From NCBI GenBank assembly GCA_900546785.1, contig URED01000021.1:1-36815 (forward strand): DNA of 36,815 nucleotides. The letters are read 5' to 3'. The DNA comes from an uncultured Oscillospiraceae bacterium. Its GTDB lineage: Bacteria; Bacillota; Clostridia; Oscillospirales; Acutalibacteraceae. Position numbers and translations under genes: made by a program. Below the pieces are notes generated by a model that saw only the letters and a program-made list of their open reading frames with translations, had not been told where the DNA came from and did not search any database. Positions within the stretch are counted from its first letter, which is position 1, and each line of letters begins with the position of its first letter. This document shows, one piece after another, positions 9,601-16,302 of the stretch.

Positions 9601-11861
9601 GAAAGAAGTTCTGCGCAAGGATCGCCACAGGAGATTATGACGCCGTTATCATCGGGCATTCGCAGTTTGAAAAGATACCCGTCAGCATCGGTAGGCAGAT
9701 GTTTACCCTGCAAAAGCAGATCGACGAGCTGGTAGAAGGTATAACAGAACTGAAACAAAGCAAAGGCGAGCGCTTCACCGTAAAGCAGCTTGAAGCAACC
9801 AAAATACGCCTTGAAAGCAAGCTGCAAAGGCTCAACGATCAGAGCGGCAAGGACGATATTGTCACCTTTGAGGAACTCGGCGTGGACAGGTTGTTTGTAG
9901 ACGAGGCGCATTACTACAAAAACCTTTTCGTCTATTCCAAGATGAAGAATGTGGGCGGTATTTCTCAGATTGAGGCGCACAAGTCCAGCGATATGTTTAT
10001 GAAGTGCCAATATCTTGACGAGCTTACCGAAAACAAAGGCATCACCTTTGCGACGGGTACGCCGATCAGCAACTCAATGGTAGAGTTATATACCATGCAG
10101 AGATACTTGCAGTATGACCTGCTCAAAGAGTATGGCTATGTGAACTTTGATTCGTGGGCAGCGCAGTACGGCGAAACGGTAACCGCCGTGGAGCTTACGC
10201 CGGAGGGCACGGGCTACCGCACCAAGGTCCGCTTTGCAAGGTTTAACAATCTGCCGGAGCTTATGGCGATGTTCAAGGAATGTGCTGACATACAGACCTC
10301 GGATATGCTGAAACTTCCCGTGCCGAAAGCAAACTACCACAACATTTCCGTAAAGCCGTCTGAAACGCAGAAAGAAATGGTAGCAAACCTCGGAGAACGA
10401 GCCGAAAAGATAAGGGCGGGCGCAGTCAAGCCGTATGAGGACAATATGCTGAACATTACCAATGACGGCAGAAAGCTGGCGCTTGACCAAAGGCTTATCA
10501 ACCCATCACTTCCCGATTTTGAGGGCAGCAAGGTAAACGCCTGTATCAGCAACATCTATGATATATGGAAAGATACGGCGGCTCAGAGATCCACGCAGCT
10601 TGTATTCTGCGATCTGTCAACGCCTACGGCAAAGGGCACGGCACAGGTCGAAAACAGCGAAAAACAGGCAGATGTTTTCACAAATGTTTACGATGACATT
10701 CGCAAAAAACTAATTGCCAAAGGCATACCAGCCGAGGAGATCGCCTTTGTCCACAGCGCAAACAATGACAGGCAAAAGGCTGAGTTATTTGCAAAGGTGC
10801 GTTCGGGCAAGATGCGTATCCTGCTCGGTTCCACGCAGAAAATGGGCGCAGGCACCAATGTGCAGGATAGGCTGATCGCTTCCCACGATATTGACTGTCC
10901 GTGGCGTCCGTCAGACCTTGAGCAGCGTGCAGGCAGGATCATCCGCCAGGGCAACTCCAACCCCGAAGTCCATATTTACAGGTATGTAACAGAGAACACC
11001 TTTGACGCCTATCTCTACCAGCTTGTGGAAACAAAGCAGAAGTTTGTCGGGCAAGTTATGACCAGCAAAACGCCTGTTCGTTCCATTGAAGATGTGGACG
11101 AGGCGGCGCTGTCCTATGCCGAGATCAAGATGCTTGCAACAGGCAATCCGCATATCAAGGAGAAGATGGATTTGGATATTCAAGTGCAGAATCTCAGAAT
11201 GCTGCAAAGCAACTACTATGCGGAAAGGTATGCACTTGAGGACAAGGTAACGATGGAATTTCCAAGAGATATTGCAAGGTACGATGCACAGATCAAGGCG
11301 CTTGAAAAGGATATACAGACGGCTGCCGAACACCCAAAAACGATCGATGACTGCTTTGCAGGAATGGTGATCGGCGGTGTGGAATATGCCGACAAAAAGA
11401 AAGCCGGCAACGCCATACTTCAGATGATGAAGTCGATCAAGTCAAAAACGGAGACTTATCCTGTTGGCAGTTACCGTGGCTTTAATATGGAAATGTATAT
11501 CGCTTTAGGTTTAGGAGCCACCTATGTTCTTGCGGTAAAAGGCGCAATGACGCACAATGTCGAACTTGGTACGGATGCGTTCGGCAACCTTACCCGAATT
11601 GACAACTGTATTGATCATTTTGAAGCCGAGCTGCAAAAAGCTAAGAATGATCTTGCCGAAACAGAAAAGCAGCTTGAAATTGCCAAGGAGAGCCTAAAGG
11701 AGCCGTTTTCCCGTGAGGGGGAGCTGCAGGAAAAACAGGCAAGGCTTAATGAACTCAACGCCCTTTTGAATGTGGACAAAAAGGACAATGAGATCATTGA
11801 TGAAGAGCCGGAAGATCGTGAAATTAAAGTACCGAAAAAAGAAATCATGATGTGCCGATAA
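3642..11861 (+). CDS. giant ArdC-like / MutS-I-like / N6-adenine methylase / SNF2 helicase fusion
   Basis: The start is TTG 3642 behind AGGAGGTGG; the product is 2739 aa. Domains in order: (1) an ArdC-like ssDNA-binding region at about residues 15-90 (FDEQLLVFAQRSDATAV, W-N-RRFGRHINRGTKGI). (2) A low-complexity S/G/D/E linker at about 280-395, which overlaps the nested tnpV. (3) Three related repeats at about 400-505, 545-650 and 770-880. (4) A MutS domain I-like segment at about 993-1088 (QVGDFYECYFDDA, ISMCGFPKHSLDEY). (5) An N6-adenine methylase with motif I EPCCAIGNF near 1252 and the motif IV variant NVPF near 1313. (6) An SF2/SNF2 helicase with GAGKT near 1925, DEAH near 2085, FATGTPISNS and QRAGRIIRQGN near 2427. 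(7) A coiled-coil tail. It likely modifies or remodels element DNA during transfer or against restriction. The start residues, length and motifs fit the large helicase/methylase proteins of Clostridia ICEs. Confidence 0.93.
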   Translation: MPSKFELITKVYYDMCKEVVRSPQAWQRFLESACRNYRLRFDEQLLVFAQRSDATAVLEFEKWNRRFGRHINRGTKGIAVFENVEKTRIKHYFDISDTSETEHARPVPIWKYKDEYEQAVIETLENTFGELEHKNDMIDAVISAADNATEDNTLDYISDLIRSTQNSFLEELDDDSVFTVYRTLIKNSVAYMILSRLGVSADQYFGREEFAGAVNFNTPETLNAVGFATSDIAEIALNEVSKTVLSLEKTDRIIAKPEQVGYTETEIKNERSVSNDRTHIQNRGRSADTESDPAHAEEFDIEQIWADEKTVSQGGTPPALLQSADNGQARQSSDGDGRESERDGAIADETDGSAGGLDGGTQSSGSDGLGTENEQFEKPSAGDRAQRSYLPDLSGELPPFTDENLILGILSNPDDNLKQKKTAIAKFFAETSDNTKRADFIKDVYPYRFTELILNEQRVGYVTAENGLLLWRGSYPSRTEESVFSWDIVAELVGQLIDEGNYLPKEKKAEPAQISLFDTADIPDEQNFTETEQVSFFTDLGVSQQIIDEVLCIGANDQNSTLDIAMFFRRDRGTAYNAAFLKRHYGTNGTGFLFQGEHISVWYDESGIKVSRGDYANRSGATLVTWKQAAKRIRELLDMGRYMPQESLDKIDDKELSVVSDRLATFIRDMRGDNAKEYLPTIRAITDNVKGGYPEEVKAVKELLSDAERFDTIFREYDDFQNAVSDGTVSVYRYGYEYSVPYVFEIFKGMRLAPLEFKAAADFAPRRERFITEDEIKRIIRGHDAASEFRLATYSFFLSHSDEKERVQFFKDHYGWQGSYDGSDNIEYGAKGLLFSHGDLSEPYAKAEIPWKRYVKYVEDLITGRNFLSQADLESVDDYERKQVAKAVMDFWIGVPFGNQKPDFYNDSDYWNSVEKIAGMLESPDDAENIQKAMLETSNAVTFEERYRDYAENGLKTIEEYVNGTYTCFGDKSRTIAPLIKVESKPAEKETELPEWLTEYREIKAEDPQALVFYQVGDFYECYFDDAKTVADELDLVLTGRNAGGERISMCGFPKHSLDEYMGRFSEKGYRIAVSSAEKGERITTWYTPDYSEEVQKAQDTKETDTIPAFETAPKTNPYTFDLHPEIPLDERHDFDFANHEIQDVNKKERFHRNYAAIKVLKDCQSENRFATPEEQMILSRYYGWGGIPEAFDERADTWRTEYAMLKNILTPDEYASARKSTLTAFYTPQPVISAIYKVMENLGFKQGNILEPCCAIGNFIGMLPESMKDSKVYGIEIDNISAGIAQQLYQSSSVMNAPFEKAELPDSFFDAVVGNVPFGDYSLADKRYDKYHFLIHDYFFAKSLDKLRPGGVICLVTSKGTMDKESTEVRRYIAQRAELLGAIRLPDNTFKSNAGTEVTSDILILQKRDRIIDIEPDWIFLDEDENGIRMNKYFVDHPDMVLGEMVMQSGRFKPESACKAYEDRTLEEQLEVAVQNIEGEISEYTLEDTQESEETYIPADPNVRNFSYTVVDGQIYFRENSVMREVQTSETAKNRIKGMIEIRDCVKNLLEMQTEDYSDAAIDTEQRRLNEIYDTFVKKYGYINSRGNASAFSDDSSYFLICSLEIFKDGEFERKADMFTKRTIQPHIAKTHADTSIEAYGISIGEKAKVDMPFMCELTGKSEEEIYSDLKGVIFLNPAYDENSGSVSKYLPADEYLSGNVRTKLREAKRLAESDERFMVNAQALEKVQPVDLKANEIEVHLGVTWLPLEIIDRFMYETFQTPYYTRSSIKVHYNELANVWNITNKSADNINLTVTQKYGTSRKNAFHILEATLNLRNVRVFDYEEDENGKRVAILNKKETAIAQAKQELIKQTFKEWIWKDPKRREKLCKLYNEKFNSIRPREYDGSHIVFEGMNPEITLRTHQKNAVARGIYGGNTLLAHCVGAGKTYTMAAIAQESKRLGLCSKSLFVVPNHLISQWASEYLTLYPSAKILAATKKDFETKNRKKFCARIATGDYDAVIIGHSQFEKIPVSIGRQMFTLQKQIDELVEGITELKQSKGERFTVKQLEATKIRLESKLQRLNDQSGKDDIVTFEELGVDRLFVDEAHYYKNLFVYSKMKNVGGISQIEAHKSSDMFMKCQYLDELTENKGITFATGTPISNSMVELYTMQRYLQYDLLKEYGYVNFDSWAAQYGETVTAVELTPEGTGYRTKVRFARFNNLPELMAMFKECADIQTSDMLKLPVPKANYHNISVKPSETQKEMVANLGERAEKIRAGAVKPYEDNMLNITNDGRKLALDQRLINPSLPDFEGSKVNACISNIYDIWKDTAAQRSTQLVFCDLSTPTAKGTAQVENSEKQADVFTNVYDDIRKKLIAKGIPAEEIAFVHSANNDRQKAELFAKVRSGKMRILLGSTQKMGAGTNVQDRLIASHDIDCPWRPSDLEQRAGRIIRQGNSNPEVHIYRYVTENTFDAYLYQLVETKQKFVGQVMTSKTPVRSIEDVDEAALSYAEIKMLATGNPHIKEKMDLDIQVQNLRMLQSNYYAERYALEDKVTMEFPRDIARYDAQIKALEKDIQTAAEHPKTIDDCFAGMVIGGVEYADKKKAGNAILQMMKSIKSKTETYPVGSYRGFNMEMYIALGLGATYVLAVKGAMTHNVELGTDAFGNLTRIDNCIDHFEAELQKAKNDLAETEKQLEIAKESLKEPFSREGELQEKQARLNELNALLNVDKKDNEIIDEEPEDREIKVPKKEIMMCR
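4465..4821 (+). CDS. tnpV: TnpV-family protein nested in another frame
   Basis: A complete 118-aa ORF lies wholly inside the 2739-aa gene, shifted by one base. It has its own AAAGGAG at 4450-4456, eight bases before ATG 4465. The product starts MTELTYRTEGEVQIPNLILP, continues with YGQMRKQFLKEEHRLLYYNL and LLTTGKLDSHL, and ends with DQMAWVQRMNNLKSRVQEIV. That order and wording match the TnpV family first seen in Tn4451-type transposons, whose function is not known. The host gene's protein over the same bases is a featureless S/G/D/E-rich linker, so the TnpV frame is the better conserved-looking one here. I am confident in the family match by sequence pattern; whether it is expressed is inferred from the ribosome site. 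Confidence 0.75.
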   Translation: MTELTYRTEGEVQIPNLILPTQKNLTLSRYGQMRKQFLKEEHRLLYYNLLTTGKLDSHLTETDERAKEMEQSLMKQMAAQEGLTEERKAADQMAWVQRMNNLKSRVQEIVLNEVIYQI

Positions 11862-12000
11862 TATTTTGCACGATAGTTCGCTCATAATTTTCTCGTAAGT
11901 ATTGACGAAAAGCATACTTTGGAGCGCAATCGAAGCGGATAAAAATGTACAAAAATATTAAGAATGCAGGAAATGTTGATTTTATAAAAAACTTTATTTC

Positions 12001-12065
12001 TATAATCATAAGAAATTAAATTCAATAATTATAGGAATTAAATATCTATAATCATAGGAATTTTA
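12001..12065 (+). repeat. three tandem ~22-bp AT-rich repeats (iteron/operator-like)
   Basis: Three imperfect direct copies of the unit TATAATCATARGAATTAAA lie at 12001-12020, 12023-12042 and 12045-12065, with a period of about 22 bases (two helical turns). They sit immediately upstream of the promoter at 12066-12094. Phased repeats of this kind usually bind a regulator or initiator protein several times on one DNA face; which protein is unknown. Confidence 0.6.
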
Positions 12066-12094
12066 TTGATTTCGTTATAATCTTATGCTATAAT
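12066..12094 (+). promoter_or_regulatory. sigma-A-type promoter of the ATPase cassette
   Basis: TTGATT (12066-12071) and TATAAT (12089-12094) are separated by 17 bases, about 40 bases upstream of the ATPase start. This is the clearest housekeeping promoter in the window and shows that the ATPase is transcribed separately from the helicase operon. Confidence 0.7.
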
Positions 12095-12132
12095 CCAAAT
12101 AATGAATATAGTGGTTATTATGAGGTGGAGCA

Positions 12133-13392
12133 ATGGCTGAGTATTATAACAGATTCATAGAAAAAAACATCGAAAGAAAAATGAGATCTTCCGGTGCAGT
12201 AGTCGTAGAAGGGCCGAAGTTTTGTGGAAAAACAACTACGGCGCTCCGCTACGCAAAAAGCTCGATCCGTCTGAACACGGCACATTCTATCGAGCTTGCA
12301 AAGCTTGAAACAAAGAATATGCTGAACGGCGAAACCCCGCGCGTGATCGATGAATGGCAAACCGTTCCGGAAATATGGAATGAAGTGAAGGCTTGGATCG
12401 ACGAAAAGCCGGACTTCGGTCAATTTATCTTAACAGGCAGTTCAACGCCTGCCGATAAAAGCAAGATCTACCATTCCGGCGCAGGCAGAATTACTACAGT
12501 CAAAATGCGTCCGATGAGTTTGGCTGAATCACGAGATTCAAAATGCACCGCATCTCTTGGCGAACTTTTTGGAAATCAAAATGCAGATATATTTGATGAA
12601 AACAACGATTCCAGCCTTGAAAAGATCGCATTCTATCTTTGCAGGGGCGGCTGGCCGCTTTCTGTTTTGGCTGGCGAGGATATTGCACTTGATGTAACAA
12701 GGAACTATTACGAGGGCTTGTTCAATTTTGAGTACAGCGAAAATGAAAAGTTCCGAAATAAAAACCCGGAACTGATGCGAATGATTTTAAGGAGCTACGC
12801 ACGAAACATCTCTACGGAAGCGCCGCTTAAAACCATTCAGTCCGATGTGATCAGCGCAAATAACAGAACGCTTGATAATAAAACTTTGACGGAATATCTG
12901 GACGCACTCAGAGATCTGTTTATTATTGAAGATCTCTCTGCCTGGAATCCGAATCTGAGAAGCAAGGCTGCTACAAGAACCACACCCACTCGGCATTTTG
13001 TGGACACTTCTATCGCCGCTGCCGTGCTGGGGATCACCCCGGCAGATCTGATGCAGGATTTACAGTCGTTCGGACTCTTCTTTGAAGATTTGGCCGTGCG
13101 TGATCTGGTAATTTACGCATCGTATTTAGGTGCCTCTGTAAAACATTATCGTGACAGCTCCGGTCTTGAATGCGACTGTATTCTTCATTTTGAAAACGGA
13201 AAATGGGCTGCCGTTGAAATTAAATTGGGCGGAGAAAAATTGATTGAAGAGGGCGCCAAAAACCTTGAAAAATTAAAAAAGGTTGTAAATGAAGATAACC
13301 TGGCTTTCCGAATGATCCTTACTGCAACAGGCGCGGCATATAAAAGAAAAGACGGTATTTATGTTGTGCCGATCAACTGCCTGACAGTTTAA
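12133..13392 (+). CDS. AAA-family ATPase with DUF4143 C-terminal domain
   Basis: 419 aa, ATG start with GAGGTGG upstream. The N-terminal ATPase core has the Walker A sequence GPKFCGKTTT (residues 27-36), a VIDEWQ Walker B-like strand (71-76) and a FILTGSSTP sensor strand (98-106). The C-terminal half has the DUF4143 layout and near residues 338-365 shows a Y-R-D...LECDCILHF...AVEIKLG pattern, close to the D-(x)n-E-x-K core of PD-(D/E)XK nucleases. Proteins of this family are common and mostly uncharacterised. The gene has its own promoter, upstream repeats and a strong terminator, and it separates two ICE modules, so it looks like an inserted cargo cassette. It may take part in maintenance or defence; this is inference. 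Confidence 0.85.
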   Translation: MAEYYNRFIEKNIERKMRSSGAVVVEGPKFCGKTTTALRYAKSSIRLNTAHSIELAKLETKNMLNGETPRVIDEWQTVPEIWNEVKAWIDEKPDFGQFILTGSSTPADKSKIYHSGAGRITTVKMRPMSLAESRDSKCTASLGELFGNQNADIFDENNDSSLEKIAFYLCRGGWPLSVLAGEDIALDVTRNYYEGLFNFEYSENEKFRNKNPELMRMILRSYARNISTEAPLKTIQSDVISANNRTLDNKTLTEYLDALRDLFIIEDLSAWNPNLRSKAATRTTPTRHFVDTSIAAAVLGITPADLMQDLQSFGLFFEDLAVRDLVIYASYLGASVKHYRDSSGLECDCILHFENGKWAAVEIKLGGEKLIEEGAKNLEKLKKVVNEDNLAFRMILTATGAAYKRKDGIYVVPINCLTV

Positions 13393-13500
13393 AGAATTTA
13401 TGTAATCCAAAATATAAGTTGTTTCGATTTCGGAATGTTTTCTTAAATTTGTTGTTAGCTGTTCCGAAACGGGAATATAAATTTGAATCGTAAATGTTTA

Positions 13501-13540
13501 AAGCCGATTGATTTTCAAACGAAAATCAATCGGCTTTTTG
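13501..13540 (+). terminator. strong rho-independent terminator
   Basis: A perfect 16-bp stem pairs 13501-13516 with 13521-13536 around an AAAC loop, followed by TTTTG. It closes the ATPase cassette. The next gene's ribosome site begins only a few bases later, so expression of the downstream operon from upstream promoters needs read-through. A weak promoter-like pair lies upstream at about 13452 (TTGTTA) and 13476 (TATAAA), and an 8-bp inverted repeat TTTCGGAA/TTCCGAAA at 13428-13435 and 13462-13469. Confidence 0.85.
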
Positions 13541-13561
13541 TATTTCAGAGAGGTGTTTAAA

Positions 13562-13924
13562 ATGATGAATAATGAAATTTTAAATCAAAAGGTATGGGAG
13601 AAAATGCAGGCAGAGCTTGACAGCTTCATTGCAGAACTCAAGACGAAACCGCCTGACGAATTAATAAAATCTGCTTATGAACTGATCTACAAACAGGACA
13701 TATTGCAGAGTTTTGACTTTGATTTTGACGGTAATTATCCATTGACTGATGAACAGGCTAAGGCGTTACTTTCAATGAAAAATCCGCTTGATTATCTCTA
13801 TCAGGAGTGGCTTGACTATGACGATTCTGTGCTTGATACATTAAGACAAAGCAATGATTTTGCCATAGATAAGCAGATTGAACGCCTTAAAACACGAGCC
13901 GAAAAAGAAAGAGAGGTCAGATGA
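13562..13924 (+). CDS. DUF3848-like protein
   Basis: The start is ATG 13562 with GAGAGG upstream at eight bases; the frame from 13508 begins inside the terminator hairpin and is rejected. The product is 120 aa. The pattern EKMQAELDSFIAELKTKPPD then ELIKSAYELIYKQDIL and LTDEQAKALLSMKNPLDYLY matches DUF3848, small helical proteins found in Clostridia ICEs; their role is unknown. The stop is three bases before the TTG of the next gene, in the same frame, so the two are coupled. Confidence 0.75.
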   Translation: MMNNEILNQKVWEKMQAELDSFIAELKTKPPDELIKSAYELIYKQDILQSFDFDFDGNYPLTDEQAKALLSMKNPLDYLYQEWLDYDDSVLDTLRQSNDFAIDKQIERLKTRAEKEREVR

Positions 13925-13927
13925 ACA

Positions 13928-14953
13928 TTGCCGTATTATGACAGAGAAACTATCAGTAAAGTAAAAGAGTTAGACCTGCTTTCATACTTACAAAACTATG
14001 AGCCTAACGAGCTTGTAAAGATAAATGAGCGTATGTATTCTACACGAGAACACGACAGCTTAAAGATTTCAAACGGTATGTGGTTTTGGTGGTCAAGAGG
14101 TATCGGCGGTAGGTCAGCACTTGACTTTTTGATAAAGGTAAGAGGTATGAACTTTATTGACGCAGTATCCGTTTTGGTTAACAAAGTGGCTGTTCACCCA
14201 CCAGTATATTCAAAGCCTTTACCTGTACCAAAAGCGACGAAACTAATCTTGCCAGAAAAGGCAACGGACAACAGCCGTCTTGCTTTGTACTTGCAGAATG
14301 ACAGAGGAATTGATGAAGAAATAGTAGAATATTGCATTAAACACAACCTTGTTTATGAAGGGTTATATAAGAGTAAAAAGACAGGTGCTGAGTTTAGAAA
14401 TGCAATTTTTGTAGGCTATGATTTATCAGGTCAGGCAAAGTACGCAGCATACAGATGTCTTAACAAAAACAGATATATGGGCGACTGTTCAGGCAGTACA
14501 AAGGGGTATTCTTTTCGGCTGGAAAGCAGCAAAGGAAGCAACGAACTGCACCTTTTTGAATGTGCCATTGACGCTCTGTCTTTTGCAACTTTGCTTAAAA
14601 TGAACGGTCATAACTGGCAGGAATACAACCTTGTTTCATTGTCAGGTGTTTATCAGCCGAAAGAAAAAATTGAGGATAGTAAAGTGCCTGTTGCACTTGC
14701 AAAATACCTCAAAGAAAATCCAAACATAGATACAGTAAAGCTACATTTGGATAACGATTATGCAGGCAGAATGGCAACTAAAGCGCTTACAGCTATACTG
14801 CCGAAAAGCATTAAAGTCATTGACAAACCCGTTAAATACGGGAAAGATGTCAATGACTTTTTGCTTATAAAAAAAGGCATATTAAAGCCTTTTAAATACA
14901 ACTGGAGGAATGATAAAAATGTCAAAAGAGAAAGTTTATGCCCTGCTCGTTGA
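13928..14953 (+). CDS. DUF3991/TOPRIM primase-like protein
   Basis: TTG start at 13928 with GAGAGG about ten bases upstream; 341 aa. The N-terminus (YDRETISKVKELDLLSYLQN, then WFWWSRGIGGRSALDFLIKV) is the DnaG-like entry domain of this family, without the zinc-binding cysteines of true primases. The C-terminal half has the TOPRIM acidic residues: Glu in LHLFECAIDALSF near residue 207 and the DxD of LHLDNDYAGR near 271. Members are thought to act on element DNA, perhaps priming or remodelling during replication after transfer, but no activity is established that I know of. The gene overlaps the next by 35 bases. Confidence 0.85.
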   Translation: MPYYDRETISKVKELDLLSYLQNYEPNELVKINERMYSTREHDSLKISNGMWFWWSRGIGGRSALDFLIKVRGMNFIDAVSVLVNKVAVHPPVYSKPLPVPKATKLILPEKATDNSRLALYLQNDRGIDEEIVEYCIKHNLVYEGLYKSKKTGAEFRNAIFVGYDLSGQAKYAAYRCLNKNRYMGDCSGSTKGYSFRLESSKGSNELHLFECAIDALSFATLLKMNGHNWQEYNLVSLSGVYQPKEKIEDSKVPVALAKYLKENPNIDTVKLHLDNDYAGRMATKALTAILPKSIKVIDKPVKYGKDVNDFLLIKKGILKPFKYNWRNDKNVKRESLCPAR

Positions 14954-15644
14954 ACCAAAAAACAAGCCTAAAATCACGGCTTTTGATACAGGTGAAACGG
15001 CAATAAGTGAGATAGTCGGAGGAGAATATGGAAGCATATTTTTTCCTGACGATAAGGTAACTATCCTGTATAACAAGGACGGAGTAAAAGACGGTCATAC
15101 CCTTAACAGAGTTGTCCGCAAGTTCGTTAAAAAGGAAACAGAAATGCCGTATGCAGACCTTAAAAACCTTTTCCGTAAGGCTGAGGACAGCGGCAATCAC
15201 ATAGCCGGATACATTACATTTACTGAGGACAGTTTTAATAAAAAGTACCCGCTTGAGTCAAGAACTTATGTTGTATGCAGCAACAATAAAGCCTTCCAGT
15301 CAGGTATGGGAGGTTACTCAATTTATGGCTCATCAGTTGATGAGAGCGATCCGCTTGTACGCTTGGAACGGTATATGCGTGACGAGCAAGGAGGAGCTGA
15401 CGGGTGGACTATTGAGCGTTGTTTCATTAAAGAAGAAGTACCCGCTATTGACATAATAGTTGCCGATAACTTCCTTGTTTGCTACTCTCCAAGCGGCATA
15501 AACACTTATGAAGATATACCGCAGGAACTTGTTGATAAGTATTTCAAGGAGTTTGAAAAGCCTGACAAGTTTTACCGCAAAACAAATGGCGAAATAGCCG
15601 TAATCAACGAAAATTATAGAAAGAAAGACGAAATTGAGAGATAA
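14919..15644 (+). CDS. DUF3846-like protein
   Basis: The start is ATG 14919, with GGAGG at 14904-14908 ten bases upstream; ATG 14910 touches the ribosome site and is unlikely. The product is 241 aa. The N-terminus (VYALLVEPKNKPKITAFDTG, then VGGEYGSIFFPDDKVTILYN) matches DUF3846. The middle, with YPLESRTYVVCSNNKAF and GGYSIYGSSVDESD, is a second domain that I do not recognise, and the end returns to a DUF3846-like DIIVADNFLVCYSP segment, as if the extra domain had been inserted into it. The role is unknown; it is the last gene before the structured region at 15656-15779. Confidence 0.65.
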   Translation: MSKEKVYALLVEPKNKPKITAFDTGETAISEIVGGEYGSIFFPDDKVTILYNKDGVKDGHTLNRVVRKFVKKETEMPYADLKNLFRKAEDSGNHIAGYITFTEDSFNKKYPLESRTYVVCSNNKAFQSGMGGYSIYGSSVDESDPLVRLERYMRDEQGGADGWTIERCFIKEEVPAIDIIVADNFLVCYSPSGINTYEDIPQELVDKYFKEFEKPDKFYRKTNGEIAVINENYRKKDEIER

Positions 15645-15655
15645 AAGTAACTCTC

Positions 15656-15779
15656 GAAATTGTTTTTCGGACGGTAAAAAGACGAAAGTCTGCACCGTTG
15701 CATTGTCTTAACCAGCAGACTGTTTGTAATTACATTCGTAATTCCAAGCAGTAAAAGCTGGTTAGGGATAAATCCCTAA
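15656..15779 (+). other. candidate origin of transfer (oriT) / structured non-coding region
   Basis: This non-coding stretch just upstream of the mobilization genes has three nested structures. (1) ACGGT/ACCGT (15671-15675, 15694-15698) encloses AGAC-GAAA-GTCT, a GNRA-type tetraloop hairpin. (2) TAACCAGC (15709-15716) and GCTGGTTA (15757-15764) enclose a long hairpin at 15720-15751 with an ATTC loop and only one mismatch. (3) The near-perfect palindrome TTAGGGATAAATCCCTAA (15762-15779) follows. Inverted repeats upstream of mobC and the relaxase gene are the usual place and look of an oriT. A structured leader RNA for the mobilization operon is the alternative. No nic site is assigned. Confidence 0.5.
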
Positions 15780-15814
15780 AACCCTTTTTAAATGTATCAC
15801 AGGAGGAAAGAATA

Positions 15815-15982
15815 ATGAAATTACTCATATTCATCATAGCATTTATTCTCGGAGGTATGGCAGGAATTGTGGCGATGTGCCTTGTTCAGATTAACAGAGA
15901 TAGTGAAGCACAGCTTGAAAAGATTTCCCGTCAGGAAGAAATGAGAAAAGAGGAAGAAGAAAAATGCAAAGAAACATCATAA
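15815..15982 (+). CDS. DUF3789-like small membrane protein
   Basis: A 55-aa product from ATG 15815 behind AGGAGGA (seven bases). It starts MKLLIFIIAFILGGMAGIVA and continues MCLVQINRDSEAQ, one glycine-containing transmembrane helix followed by a charged Glu/Lys tail, which matches DUF3789 proteins that precede relaxase genes in Clostridia ICEs. Its end overlaps the start of mobC by 19 bases. Function is unknown; it could place the relaxosome at the membrane, which is inference from position. Confidence 0.7.
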   Translation: MKLLIFIIAFILGGMAGIVAMCLVQINRDSEAQLEKISRQEEMRKEEEEKCKETS

Positions 15983-16302
15983 GACAGTTTCGTTTGAATA
16001 AAGAAGAAAATGAAACCTTAAAGAAAAAAGCAAAGCTGTGCTGTGTTACAGATTCAGCTCTTATCCGTATGCTTATTCTCGGCTTTATTCCTAAACCGAA
16101 ACCTGACAAGGAATTTTATGACGCTCTGCGTTATCTATCTTCCATAAGCAACAGCCTACATCAGATTTCAGCAAAAGCAAATGCTCTCAACTTTGTTGAT
16201 GTTCCTAAACTTGAAAAGGAACTCAAAAATATTGAAAAACTGAAAGACGATTTGTATAGCAAGTATATCAATCCCGACCGAGATGATGACAAATGGCGGT
16301 AA
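15964..16302 (+). CDS. mobC: MobC-like relaxosome accessory protein
   Basis: 112 aa, ATG 15964 inside the previous gene with AGAGGAAG-type purines upstream. The N-terminus (FRLNKEENETLKKKAKLCCV, then TDSALIRMLILGF) is the ribbon-helix-helix pattern of MobC proteins, which bind oriT and help the relaxase open the strands. The C-terminal part (LHQISAKANALNFVDVPKLE) is the usual helical bundle. It overlaps the relaxase start by ten bases, the normal mobC-relaxase coupling. Confidence 0.85.
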   Translation: MQRNIIRQFRLNKEENETLKKKAKLCCVTDSALIRMLILGFIPKPKPDKEFYDALRYLSSISNSLHQISAKANALNFVDVPKLEKELKNIEKLKDDLYSKYINPDRDDDKWR

